The notes under the pieces: model-generated
Told to the model about the DNA's origin: nothing
Databases searched by the model: none
Seen by the model: the letters and a program-made list of their open reading frames with translations, nothing else
From: 630D-37 sp037478835
GTDB lineage: Bacteria > Chloroflexota > Anaerolineae > Anaerolineales > Villigracilaceae
Assembly (NCBI GenBank): GCA_037478835.1
Contig: JBBFLV010000007.1
Coordinates: 75,442 to 139,441, forward strand
DNA length: 64,000 bases
Direction: 5' to 3'
Translations under genes and position numbers: made by a program
In this document: one piece after another, positions 1 to 8,052 of the stretch
Layout: each line of letters begins with the position of its first letter
How positions within the stretch are numbered: the stretch's first letter is position 1

Positions 1-298
1 ACGTATGCAAGTTCTGACGCGCATCATCCTGCCCCTCTCCAGCCCTGCCCTGGCCATTGCGTTCCTGTTCAGTTTCATGGGCGGTTGGAGCGAATACCTG
101 GTGGCACGGGTGGTATTACAGAAGAACGAACTCTTCACTTGGCCACTGGGCATCTTCACCTATGCGCAGCAGTTCACCATTTCCTGGGGCAAGTTTGCTG
201 CCGCTTCGGTGCTGATTGCCATCCCGGTGATGGCACTTTTCCTCTATTCCTCCAAATGGCTGATTTCCGGCCTAACCCTTGGCTCTGTAAAAGGTTGA
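1..298 (+). CDS. Sugar ABC transporter permease, MalG-like (3' end only)
   Basis: This is the C-terminal part of an inner-membrane permease; the reading frame is open from the left edge, so the true start lies outside the window. The visible ~98 residues contain two hydrophobic segments and end in SGLTLGSVKG, the ending typical of MalG-type subunits of maltose/maltodextrin ABC importers. It stops 1 nt before the start of the GH57 lipoprotein gene, so the two are almost certainly co-transcribed and translationally coupled. The likely substrate is an oligosaccharide released by the downstream glycosidases. Family assignment is firm; the sugar is inferred from context. Confidence 0.85.
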   Translation, partial: RMQVLTRIILPLSSPALAIAFLFSFMGGWSEYLVARVVLQKNELFTWPLGIFTYAQQFTISWGKFAAASVLIAIPVMALFLYSSKWLISGLTLGSVKG

Positions 299-299
299 T

Positions 300-3200
300 A
301 TGCGTACATTGCAAACCGTTTTCGCCCTTCTGTTGATCTTCGCTTTCCTGGCGGCCTGTGCCGCTCCATCCACCCCCTCGATGCCTTCTGAGACGGAGCC
401 TCCCGCCACTGCGGTTGCCTCGCCGGCGGCCGATGTGCTCTATCTCAACCTGATGTGGCATCAGCATCAGCCGCTCTACTACAAAGATGAGCAGGGGATC
501 TATACCCGTCCTTGGGTGCGCGTGCATGCCACGAAGGATTACTACGATATGGCCGCAACAGTCGCTCAGTATCCTTCCGTGCACGTGACCTTCAACTTGA
601 CCCCTGTGCTCATCCGTCAGCTGGATGACTTCGTCAACGGTGCCAAAGATCGCTATTGGGTGCTTTCTGAAAAGCCGGCCGCCGAGCTGACGATGGAAGA
701 AAAGGAATTCATCCTGCGGCGCTTCTTCGATGCCAACTGGGATAAGGTCATCCGGCGCTTCCCTGGCTACCGTGCCTTGCTCGATAAACGCGGCGGGACC
801 GATGACGAAGCCATCGCTCGCGCCCTGACGACCTTCACCGAACAGGATTTTCGCGATCTGCAGATCTGGTTTAACCTGGCCTGGATCGATCCGGATGAAT
901 TGGCCAAAGAACCCTTGAAATCGCTGGTAGCGAAGGATCACGGGTTTTCCGAAGAAGATAAAAAGGTGCTTTTTGACGAAGTGCGCCGTATCATCGCGCA
1001 AGTGATCGCCATCCATAAGGAGCTACAGGATCGCGGGCAGATCGAGATCACCACCACCCCTTACGCTCACCCGATCCTGCCGCTGATCTATGATACCAAC
1101 CTAGCGTTGGTCGGCAATCCCGATGCCGAAATGCCACAGCGCTTCTCGTACCCGAACGATGCCATTGCCCACCTGAAGCGCAGTGTGGAAATCTACGAGC
1201 AACATTTTGGTCGCAAACCGCGCGGCCTGTGGCCGGCCGAGGGCGCCGTGGCACAAGAGATCGTTCCGCTGGTGGCACGCGCCGGCTATCAATGGATGGC
1301 TACCGGTGAGCCGGTGCTGGCACAATCGCTTGGCCTCGGCAGTTTCACCCGCGACAACCGCGAAACAATCCAGGAAGCCGATGCCCTCTATCGTCCCTAT
1401 TACGTTGTGGATCCGAAAAGCGGCGCCAAGGTTGCCGTCTTCTTCCGCGATTGGACGCTCTCCGATAAGGTCGGTTTCACCTATTCCGGCATGCCCGGCG
1501 ATAAAGCGGCACAAGACCTGATCAACCGCCTGGAGAACATTCGTGCCCGGCTCAAGGAGGAAGGCGCTCAGGGTCCTCACATCGTTAGCATCATCCTAGA
1601 CGGGGAAAACGCCTGGGAGTATTACGACAACGACGGAAAGCTCTTCCTGAATACGCTCTACCGCCTGCTTTCCGAAAGCCAGACGATTAAGACCGTCACT
1701 CCTTCCGAGTATCTGGCGATGTTCCCGGAGCAGCGCACGCTGGAAAAACTCTTCCCCGGTGCCTGGTTCAGCCCGAATTACGATACCTGGATCGGCGAGC
1801 CGGAAGAGAAACAGGCGTGGAACTACCTCGCCCAGACGCGCTACGATCTGTCTAAGTACGATATCAGCAAGACGCGCCAGGCCAGCCCGGAGGCCATCGC
1901 TCAGGCTCTGGATTACATGTATCTGGCCGAAGGTTCGGATTGGTTCTGGTGGTATGGCAGCGATCAGGATTCGGGTCAGGACGAATACTTCGATCAGGGC
2001 TTCCGCGCCCTGCTGGCGAAAGTGTATGAGTCCCTGGGTGAACCGGTGCCGGCCTATGTCAACGTACCGATCATTCCGAAAAAACCGGCCAAGGCAGAAC
2101 AGGAAGTCAAAGGACTCTCCACGCCGAATATCGACGGGATCGATGAGCCCGGTGAATGGGCAAATGCCGCCTTGTTCACCAGCGGCGCCCAGGCGGCCGG
2201 CCTAAACCTGGCCTATGCTTTCGATGCTTCAGCGCTTTATGTTCGTTTGAATTACTCTCAATCTCTGCCGCCGGCGGCGCGCATCGGCATCTATGTCGCC
2301 TCGCCGCGCGGGGAGCAAGTGTTGGCCGTTTCGCGCGATCCGCAAAATCCGCTTCTGCTCGGACTGGCCGCAACCCATCTCTTCGAGTGGGATGGTCAGC
2401 AGCTGCTGGCCTACCGTCCGGGCAAGGACGGCTGGAGGGAGGATAAACCGCTGGGAAAGGCCGCTCAGGGTTCTCAGACCTTTGAGGCCGCCATCCCTTG
2501 GGAAGCCTTAGGCGAGCTGGAAGCCGGCGATGACCTGCGCATGGTGGTGACCCTGGAACCGGCCGGCAACATCCTGCCCTTGCAAGGCCCGGCGCAAATC
2601 GTCCTACCTGATCTCGGCACTTCGACCGTAATCCTTGAAGTCAACGATCCGGAGAACGACGATCACGGCCCCGGTAGCTACACCTATCCGACCGATTCCG
2701 TCTTCAAACCACAGGTCTTCGATCTCAAGACCTTCAGCGTAGCCTACGATGACAAAAACCTGATCTTCAAGTTCACCTTCTACGGGCCGATTCCGAATCC
2801 TTGGGGCTCGCCGAATAATTTGGCCCTACAAACGTTGGACGTATACATAGATAAAGACCCCGGCACAGGGAGCGGTGCGCGCCTGCTCCTGCCCGGCCGC
2901 AACGCGGCGTTGAGCAGCGGTAACGGCTGGGACTATGCCGTTTGGGCCGAAGGCTGGACGCCCCAGGTCCTGGCCCCCGATCCGCAAAGCGGAGCGCCGA
3001 AGCAGGTGACGGGCGTTTCGTTCAAGATCATCGTCGACCCGGCAGCGCGCACGGTCACGCTGCGGGTGCCACGTCAGGCTTTCGGCGAAGGGGATCCGGC
3101 GCAGTGGGGTTACCTGGCGGTGGTCTTGAGCCAAGAGGGTTTCCCATCCACCGGTGTCTGGCGCGTGCGCGATGTCAATCCTTCGGCAGGGCAATGGCGC

Positions 3201-3368
3201 TTTGGTGGCGGCCCGGCGGATACGAATCACACGCGCATCATTGACTTGGCTTGGGATGGCACCCCCTCCCAGGAGGAGTTGCTCTCAAAGTATCCATCCA
3301 CCACGGCGGATATTGCCTCCCTGGGCCCCGATGATTTCGCCCAATTGCCGCTTTTGCGGGTAAAATAG
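300..3368 (+). CDS. Secreted GH57 alpha-glucan hydrolase lipoprotein (amylopullulanase-like) with C-terminal glucodextranase-type module
   Basis: A 1022-residue lipoprotein: hydrophobic signal followed by lipobox LAAC with Cys20, then a Ser/Pro/Thr-rich spacer. The five conserved GH57 regions can all be picked out: HQP (56-58), GQIEI, GLWPAEGAV with the presumed nucleophile Glu314, ILDGENAWEYY with the presumed acid Asp434, and AEGSDWFWWYG. After about residue 600 there are two beta-rich regions; the last (about 775-1010, DVYIDKDPGTGSGAR and surroundings) resembles the C-terminal module of glucodextranase and other large amylolytic enzymes. It probably cuts alpha-1,4 and/or alpha-1,6 bonds of starch or pullulan at the cell surface. 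The family is clear; the exact bond specificity is not readable from sequence. It lies between a sugar permease and a GH13 enzyme. Confidence 0.88.
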   Translation: MRTLQTVFALLLIFAFLAACAAPSTPSMPSETEPPATAVASPAADVLYLNLMWHQHQPLYYKDEQGIYTRPWVRVHATKDYYDMAATVAQYPSVHVTFNLTPVLIRQLDDFVNGAKDRYWVLSEKPAAELTMEEKEFILRRFFDANWDKVIRRFPGYRALLDKRGGTDDEAIARALTTFTEQDFRDLQIWFNLAWIDPDELAKEPLKSLVAKDHGFSEEDKKVLFDEVRRIIAQVIAIHKELQDRGQIEITTTPYAHPILPLIYDTNLALVGNPDAEMPQRFSYPNDAIAHLKRSVEIYEQHFGRKPRGLWPAEGAVAQEIVPLVARAGYQWMATGEPVLAQSLGLGSFTRDNRETIQEADALYRPYYVVDPKSGAKVAVFFRDWTLSDKVGFTYSGMPGDKAAQDLINRLENIRARLKEEGAQGPHIVSIILDGENAWEYYDNDGKLFLNTLYRLLSESQTIKTVTPSEYLAMFPEQRTLEKLFPGAWFSPNYDTWIGEPEEKQAWNYLAQTRYDLSKYDISKTRQASPEAIAQALDYMYLAEGSDWFWWYGSDQDSGQDEYFDQGFRALLAKVYESLGEPVPAYVNVPIIPKKPAKAEQEVKGLSTPNIDGIDEPGEWANAALFTSGAQAAGLNLAYAFDASALYVRLNYSQSLPPAARIGIYVASPRGEQVLAVSRDPQNPLLLGLAATHLFEWDGQQLLAYRPGKDGWREDKPLGKAAQGSQTFEAAIPWEALGELEAGDDLRMVVTLEPAGNILPLQGPAQIVLPDLGTSTVILEVNDPENDDHGPGSYTYPTDSVFKPQVFDLKTFSVAYDDKNLIFKFTFYGPIPNPWGSPNNLALQTLDVYIDKDPGTGSGARLLLPGRNAALSSGNGWDYAVWAEGWTPQVLAPDPQSGAPKQVTGVSFKIIVDPAARTVTLRVPRQAFGEGDPAQWGYLAVVLSQEGFPSTGVWRVRDVNPSAGQWRFGGGPADTNHTRIIDLAWDGTPSQEELLSKYPSTTADIASLGPDDFAQLPLLRVK

Positions 3369-3392
3369 GTTCGCTTCTCATCCCACTTTCCT

Positions 3393-3426
3393 GATGACAG
3401 TCACTGAAAAGTGACTGTCATCTTTT
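3393..3426 (+). terminator. Strong rho-independent terminator-like hairpin between GH57 and GH13 genes
   Basis: A perfect 13-bp inverted repeat (GATGACAGTCACT, GAAA tetraloop, complement) at 3393-3422 is followed by TTTT. It lies 24 nt after the GH57 stop codon and ends about 10 nt before the GH13 ATG, so it either terminates or attenuates transcription into the GH13 gene. Confidence 0.75.
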
Positions 3427-3435
3427 CGAGGCACT

Positions 3436-4959
3436 ATGACCGAAATCCACACACCTGAATGGGTCAAAGACGCGATCTTCTACCAGATTTTCCCCGATCG
3501 TTTCGCCCGCAGCGAGCGCCTGGATCGCCGCGGCCTGCATTTTGAGCCCTGGGATAGCCCCCCCACCGTCTACGGCTTCAAGGGCGGTGACCTTTACGGC
3601 ATTGCCGAACACCTGGATTACCTGCAGGACCTCGGCATCACCGCACTCTATTTGAACCCAATCTTCGCTTCGGCCTCTAACCACCGCTACCATACCTACG
3701 ACTACTATAACGTAGACCCGCTCCTCGGCGGCAATGAGGCACTCCGTCACTTGCTGGATGAAGCCCATCGGCGGGGTATCCGTGTGGTGCTGGATGGAGT
3801 GTTCAATCACGCCTCGCGCGGCTTCTGGCAGTTTCATCATGTGCTCGAAAACGGAGATGGTTCGCCTTACGTCGATTGGTTTTTCTTCGATCCACAGCGT
3901 TTGCAGCGCAAAAAGCCCTGGGGTGCCTATCCGCATGCCGAGGAAGAAAAGGCCTTGCGTCGAGGCGAAGATAGCCTAACGGCAATCGGCTATCGCGCTT
4001 GGTGGAATCTGCCGGCTCTGCCCAAGTTCAACACCAATACGCCGGCCGTGCGCGAGTTCCTTTTCGGCGTCGCCGAGCATTGGCTGCGCTTTGGGATTGA
4101 TGGCTGGCGGCTGGATGTGCCGGCCGAGATTGACGATGATTCCTTCTGGCAGGAATTCCGTCGGCGGGTCAAGGCGATCAACCCGGAGGCTTATATCGTC
4201 GGCGAGATTTGGGAACGCGCCGATCGCTGGCTGCGGGGCGATCAGTTCGACGCGGTGATGAACTACCCGATCGGCGAAGCCTGTATCTCGTTCTTTGGCC
4301 GGGATAGCCTGAATCTGCCCGAAATCCGCAAGGCCGGCTACGGGCCGCGCATTCACCCCATCGACGGGCGCGAATTCGCCCGACGCTGGCAGGAGATCGC
4401 CGCATGGTATCACCCCCAGATCGTCCAAGCGCAGCTTAATCTCTTCGATAGCCACGATACCCCGCGCTTTTTGACCGCCGTCGGAGGCGATCGTCAGGCG
4501 CTCAAACTGGCCTGGCTCACCCTTTTCACTTATCCCGGTGCGCCCTGCGTCTATTACGGCGATGAGATCGGCCTGGATGGAGGCCACGATCCGGATTGTC
4601 GCAAGTCCTTTCCTTGGCATGCACCGGAACGCTGGGATCGCGACCTGATGGCCTATCTGAAGACCTGCATTGCCCTACGCAAAATGCACCCTGCCCTGCG
4701 ACACGGCACGGCGCAGGTGGTCTATGCCGATGCCGATGTGGTCGTGCTGGCTCGTCAATTGCCACAGGAACGTTTGCTGATCGCCTTAAACGCCGCAAAA
4801 GAAGCCCGTCATCTCCGCTTCTCTCTGGAGGGGATCCATTTTTCCGGCCATCGGTGGAGCACCTTGTTCGGCGAGGGGCGCGCCGAAGCCTTGCCCGATC
4901 ACACCTGCGATCTCTATCTCCCTGCACAGCATGGAATGGTGTTCGGGGAAACGCACTAG
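3436..4959 (+). CDS. GH13 alpha-glycosidase (neopullulanase/cyclomaltodextrinase-like)
   Basis: A 507-residue cytoplasmic-looking enzyme (no signal peptide) of the alpha-amylase superfamily. Conserved regions are visible: DGVFNH, DGWRLDV with nucleophile Asp227, VGEIWE with acid/base Glu257, and FDSHDTPRF with Asp341. The beginning, AIFYQIFPDRFA, is typical of neopullulanase, maltogenic amylase and cyclomaltodextrinase enzymes, though the N-terminal domain of that group is absent. It probably degrades imported maltodextrins or cyclodextrins produced by the surface GH57 enzyme. The start is the ATG directly after the hairpin; the Shine-Dalgarno match (GAGG) is weak. Confidence 0.9.
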   Translation: MTEIHTPEWVKDAIFYQIFPDRFARSERLDRRGLHFEPWDSPPTVYGFKGGDLYGIAEHLDYLQDLGITALYLNPIFASASNHRYHTYDYYNVDPLLGGNEALRHLLDEAHRRGIRVVLDGVFNHASRGFWQFHHVLENGDGSPYVDWFFFDPQRLQRKKPWGAYPHAEEEKALRRGEDSLTAIGYRAWWNLPALPKFNTNTPAVREFLFGVAEHWLRFGIDGWRLDVPAEIDDDSFWQEFRRRVKAINPEAYIVGEIWERADRWLRGDQFDAVMNYPIGEACISFFGRDSLNLPEIRKAGYGPRIHPIDGREFARRWQEIAAWYHPQIVQAQLNLFDSHDTPRFLTAVGGDRQALKLAWLTLFTYPGAPCVYYGDEIGLDGGHDPDCRKSFPWHAPERWDRDLMAYLKTCIALRKMHPALRHGTAQVVYADADVVVLARQLPQERLLIALNAAKEARHLRFSLEGIHFSGHRWSTLFGEGRAEALPDHTCDLYLPAQHGMVFGETH

Positions 4960-4988
4960 CGGCAGTGACCATCTATCCCGCAACCCGA

Positions 4989-5369
4989 TCAAGCGTTCGG
5001 CACTTGCGAGGAATGATGATGCAAGATCGGCGCAGGCCGTGAAAGATCGACCACGTAGCTGAAGCGTGCTTTGAGGCGCTGTTCTTTTCCCTCAACCAGG
5101 AAACGCCACTCATACACGCCGCTCAAGATGAAAACGCTTGCGTGGATCGGCTGAATGATGAGCGTTTGCGGCTCGAAAACAATACGCAATCCCTCGCGTT
5201 GAGCCAGCGACTCAAAGTATCTTTTCAATTCAGCGGGCGTGCTCAAGGGTCGTTCCGAAAACGTGGGGATCAACACGGCCTGCGAATCGTATAGCCCTAA
5301 CAAAGTCTGCAGGTCGCCTTGATTAACAGCCTGTAGCCATTGCTCAAAAATTGCGTATACCTGTTCCAT
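4989..5369 (-). CDS. NTF2-like (CaMKII-association-domain/SnoaL type) protein
   Basis: A 126-residue protein with the pattern of the NTF2-like fold: an N-terminal helical part (EQWLQAVNQGDLQTLLGLYD), then alternating strands, ending in ILHHHSSQVP. That ending is characteristic of the small bacterial proteins related to the calcium/calmodulin kinase II association domain and SgcJ/EcaC proteins. No catalytic role can be stated. It faces the GH13 gene tail to tail with 29 nt between them, and has its own extended -10 promoter candidate about 58 nt upstream. Confidence 0.75.
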   Translation of the reverse strand: MEQVYAIFEQWLQAVNQGDLQTLLGLYDSQAVLIPTFSERPLSTPAELKRYFESLAQREGLRIVFEPQTLIIQPIHASVFILSGVYEWRFLVEGKEQRLKARFSYVVDLSRPAPILHHHSSQVPNA

Positions 5370-5426
5370 ATTTTAACCGTTTTAAAAGGATTGGAGCAGA
5401 ACTTAGACATGTCCATTCGGATAAAA

Positions 5427-5435
5427 ATTATAACA
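5427..5435 (-). promoter_or_regulatory. Extended -10 promoter element for the NTF2-like gene
   Basis: On the minus strand this reads TGTTATAAT, a perfect TGnTATAAT extended -10. It lies about 58 nt upstream of the ATG of the NTF2-like gene. No convincing -35 hexamer is seen 16-18 nt upstream. Confidence 0.5.
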
Positions 5436-5511
5436 GAGCTGCCCGCTCGCGTTCGGGTAAAATATGAAAGAGACATCGGATCGTCAAATGATAAGGTTAC
5501 CGGGAGGTTCT

Positions 5512-5727
5512 ATGCGTTCAGAGAAACCGTTGAATTTCACAGAACGCAGAAAATACCTGCGCATCATGTATCACCGTTACCAAACAGCCGGCCTAAAAGA
5601 GCGCTCGGCATTGCTCAACGAAATGCAAACCGTCACCGGTCTTCACCGCAAGTCACTCATCCGCTTGATGAGCCTTCCTTTTCCACCCGACGAAAAACGC
5701 AAGCCTAGAAAGAAATCGGATAACTAG
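5512..5727 (+). pseudogene. Transposase/integrase N-terminal remnant (HTH region only)
   Basis: The 71-residue frame starts at an ATG with a good ribosome site (GGGAGG at 5502-5507). Its residues ERRKYLRIMYHRYQ...GLHRKSLIRLM resemble the N-terminal helix-turn-helix segment that precedes the DDE catalytic domain in one group of integrase-type transposases, where a phrase like V-T-G-x-H-R-K-x-x-I-R is usual. The frame then ends in a basic tail and a stop, and nothing like a DDE domain follows before the DUF2905 gene. It is therefore most likely a decayed insertion sequence. An alternative is a small DNA-binding protein that uses the same fold. Confidence 0.5.
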
Positions 5728-5792
5728 GTTGCCGGCATCTCCGGTGCAAATTCGCCTGCGGTTATGGCTGAAATCACTTTTTGGAGGTCATC

Positions 5793-6020
5793 ATGATGGA
5801 CAACCTCGCACGCTTTCTCTTCTTGGCCGGATTGTTTCTCATCCTGCTTGCCGGCGGCATTTACCTTTTCGGGCGGCTGAACATCCCCTTGGGGCGCTTG
5901 CCCGGCGACATCCGCATTCAGGGAGAGAATTTCACCTTTTACTTCCCGCTGGCCACCTCGATTTTGCTTTCCATTCTCCTAACCCTCGTCCTCAACTTGC
6001 TGGCGCGCTGGAAACGCTAG
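5793..6020 (+). CDS. DUF2905 family small membrane protein
   Basis: A 75-residue protein with two transmembrane helices (about 6-26 and 50-71) separated by the segment GRLNIPLGRLPGDIRI, which is the hallmark of the DUF2905 family; function is unknown. The ATG at 5793 (or the adjacent one at 5796) follows the ribosome site GGAGGT at 5783-5788. The next gene starts 1 nt after its stop, so the pair is translationally coupled. Confidence 0.85.
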   Translation: MMDNLARFLFLAGLFLILLAGGIYLFGRLNIPLGRLPGDIRIQGENFTFYFPLATSILLSILLTLVLNLLARWKR

Positions 6021-6021
6021 G

Positions 6022-6708
6022 ATGCCGACCCTGCTCTTTTACAAGCCCTATGGCATGCTCTCCAGTTTCACCGATGAAGGCACCGGCCATCCTACTCTTA
6101 AGGATTGCATCCCCATTCCGGGCGTCTATGCCGCCGGGCGATTGGATCGTGATTCAGAGGGCCTGCTCCTGCTCACCGACGATGGCGATCTGATCCATCG
6201 TCTCACCCATCCGCGCTATCACCTGCCGAAAACCTACTACGTCCAGGTAGAAGGAATTCCTACCGAAGAAGCGCTGGAGAGCCTGCGTCGTGGCGTGCTC
6301 ATCCGTGGCTACCGCACCCTTCCGGCCGAGGTGCGCCTCATCCCAGAACCCGATCTTCCTCCCCGTTCCAAACCGGTCACGCCCCACGGGCCGACAACCT
6401 GGCTGGAAATCCGCCTACGCGAAGGAAAGAAGCGCCAGATCCGCCACATGACCGCCGCCGTCGGATTCCCCACCCTTCGCCTGGTGCGCGTGGCCATCGG
6501 CCCGCTTACGCTGGAGGGCCTGCAACCCGGTGAGTGGCGCTTCTTGACCGCCACCGAATTGCAAACCCTGCGCCGGGCCTTGCAAGCTACTAGGGAGCAA
6601 CGCCGGTCCGAATCGTCCCCTCCTGGAGCTGCAGGCGCAAAAGCTCCATCTCGGCGCGCAGGGAAAGGGGCAAGGATTCGCCGTACCCGCGGAACGGTGC
6701 CCAAATGA
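6022..6708 (+). CDS. rluE: Pseudouridine synthase, RsuA/RluE family
   Basis: A 228-residue enzyme that isomerises uridine in rRNA to pseudouridine. The start LLFYKPYGMLSSF, the catalytic motif AAGRLDRDSEGLLLLTDDG (catalytic Asp in GRLDRD), and REGKKRQIRHMTAAVG are diagnostic of the RluE/RluB/RsuA group. There is no N-terminal S4 domain, which matches RluE (23S rRNA, near position 2457 in E. coli). The last ~40 residues are a basic, low-complexity tail that runs 119 nt into the convergent BMP lipoprotein gene; the folded enzyme should end near residue 190. Confidence 0.85.
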   Translation: MPTLLFYKPYGMLSSFTDEGTGHPTLKDCIPIPGVYAAGRLDRDSEGLLLLTDDGDLIHRLTHPRYHLPKTYYVQVEGIPTEEALESLRRGVLIRGYRTLPAEVRLIPEPDLPPRSKPVTPHGPTTWLEIRLREGKKRQIRHMTAAVGFPTLRLVRVAIGPLTLEGLQPGEWRFLTATELQTLRRALQATREQRRSESSPPGAAGAKAPSRRAGKGARIRRTRGTVPK

Positions 6709-7588
6709 GCCGCCCCTCCGCCACCGATGGCCACGGAAGGTGCCTCGTTGTGGCAAAGAGCGTTTCGAGCGTTGTTTGGACCTCGGGCAACGGTGCGCCC
6801 ACCCAGCGTTTCCGCAGCGTGGGCAGGGTATCGTAAAGGTCCTCCCCGCCGCCGAGGATCAGCGCCTGATCTGCAGCAGCCTGCTCCAGTGCCGCCCGTG
6901 CCGTGCCACCGCCGATGGCAAAGATCACATCGGCCCCATCACGGATGAATCGATCGGCCGTCTCTCGCCCCCATTTTTCATCTTGAAAAAACAGATCGCG
7001 CGACCCCTGGCGATGTTGCCGGTAAACGAACACCTTGCGGTCCGTGAACAAGACACCCTGCACAAATCCATCACAAGCTTGGCGCATAGCCGGGATAAAC
7101 TCTGCTTCGCAGATCGCGGCCACACGTCGCGTCTGGGTCAGGCGCGCCGAGAGAGCACCGGCCAAAAATCCCATCTGGTCATAGGGAATGCGGATCACGG
7201 TCACGTTGGGCAAGTTAGCCTGTTCCAGGGGAGTTTGATCGATGGCGATGAAACGTTGTCGGGAGAAGATAGAGGCTACCGCTTGGGTCGCCTCACTCCA
7301 GCTCGCGCTGGGAGTGATCAGAATATCCACCCCTTGTTCGGCCATCCAGCGTAGCTCACGCTCGCGATCGCGGCCATCCTGCACAGAAATGCGCCAGATG
7401 CCTTGCAGGGTTCCGGCGCGCTGCGCCGTTTCCAGCGCCTGCCAAACCTGCTCACCGATCGGCTCTGCCTCCCACGGGTGAAATAGGAACACCGCACAAA
7501 CGACTCTTTCCTGCGCGCAATCCTGAAAAGAAGGCGCACAAGCCGCAAGCAACAGGGAAAACAGGAGCAACCAGCGCAGCAGGCTCAC
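6590..7588 (-). CDS. BMP/PnrA-like substrate-binding lipoprotein (solitary)
   Basis: A 332-residue protein with a signal peptide and lipobox LAAC (Cys17). The body follows the Med/BMP fold: WMAEQGVDILITPSASW, VTVIRIPYDQMGFLAGALSA and VIFAIGGGTARAALEQA correspond to conserved parts of PnrA-type purine-nucleoside-binding proteins and their relatives. No permease or ATPase gene is adjacent, unlike the BMP gene at 38890-39981. It overlaps the MOSC gene start region by 4 nt (ATGA coupling). Its ligand cannot be read from the sequence; it is more divergent than the other copy. Its 3' end overlaps the convergent pseudouridine synthase gene. Confidence 0.8.
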   Translation of the reverse strand: MSLLRWLLLFSLLLAACAPSFQDCAQERVVCAVFLFHPWEAEPIGEQVWQALETAQRAGTLQGIWRISVQDGRDRERELRWMAEQGVDILITPSASWSEATQAVASIFSRQRFIAIDQTPLEQANLPNVTVIRIPYDQMGFLAGALSARLTQTRRVAAICEAEFIPAMRQACDGFVQGVLFTDRKVFVYRQHRQGSRDLFFQDEKWGRETADRFIRDGADVIFAIGGGTARAALEQAAADQALILGGGEDLYDTLPTLRKRWVGAPLPEVQTTLETLFATTRHLPWPSVAEGRLIWAPFRGYGESLPLSLRAEMELLRLQLQEGTIRTGVAP

Positions 7589-8052
7589 TCGTCCAGCACC
7601 TGAATCGCATCGCCGACGCGGATCACCCCGCTTTCCAGAATTTGTGCTCGCAGGCCCCCGCGATGGATCAACCCCAGGCGAACCGGCTTGCCTGTTTTCT
7701 GCTCCAGGTAACCGCAGGGTTCACACAGCTCAACCCCCAGCAAAAGCGCCTCTCCGACGCGAAAGCGCCTTCCGACCAGATGGTTAAGCGCCACCCCTCG
7801 CGTGGCGATGTTGCGACGGCTCTCACGTGGCGCCAGCGAGAGGTGATAATCCCGCTTTAGGGCTTCCAGCGCTTCGACCTCGATCAGGGTAACTTGACGC
7901 GCCTCGTCCTTTTTACCGGAATACGTCCCCTCCTGCGAATAGTAGCGATCCCCTTTCAATCCCCGGCCGGCCACCGCTTCCACCGAGGCGACCTCTTGCA
8001 TTTCACCGCCGGCCTGTGGGGTGATATGGATCGAGACTACTTCAGCGCGCAT
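7585..8052 (-). CDS. MOSC domain-containing protein
   Basis: A 155-residue stand-alone MOSC domain, the sulfur-carrier domain of molybdenum-cofactor sulfurases. Seen are GRGLKGDRYY near the start, QVTLIEVEALEAL, ESRRNIATRGVALNHLVGRRFRVGE, and ELCEPCGYLE with the conserved cysteine thought to carry sulfur. Such single-domain proteins are presumed to deliver sulfur or to act on metal cofactors or N-hydroxylated compounds. It overlaps the MFS gene by 11 nt upstream and the BMP gene by 4 nt downstream, so the three form a tight leftward operon. Confidence 0.9.
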   Translation of the reverse strand: MRAEVVSIHITPQAGGEMQEVASVEAVAGRGLKGDRYYSQEGTYSGKKDEARQVTLIEVEALEALKRDYHLSLAPRESRRNIATRGVALNHLVGRRFRVGEALLLGVELCEPCGYLEQKTGKPVRLGLIHRGGLRAQILESGVIRVGDAIQVLDE

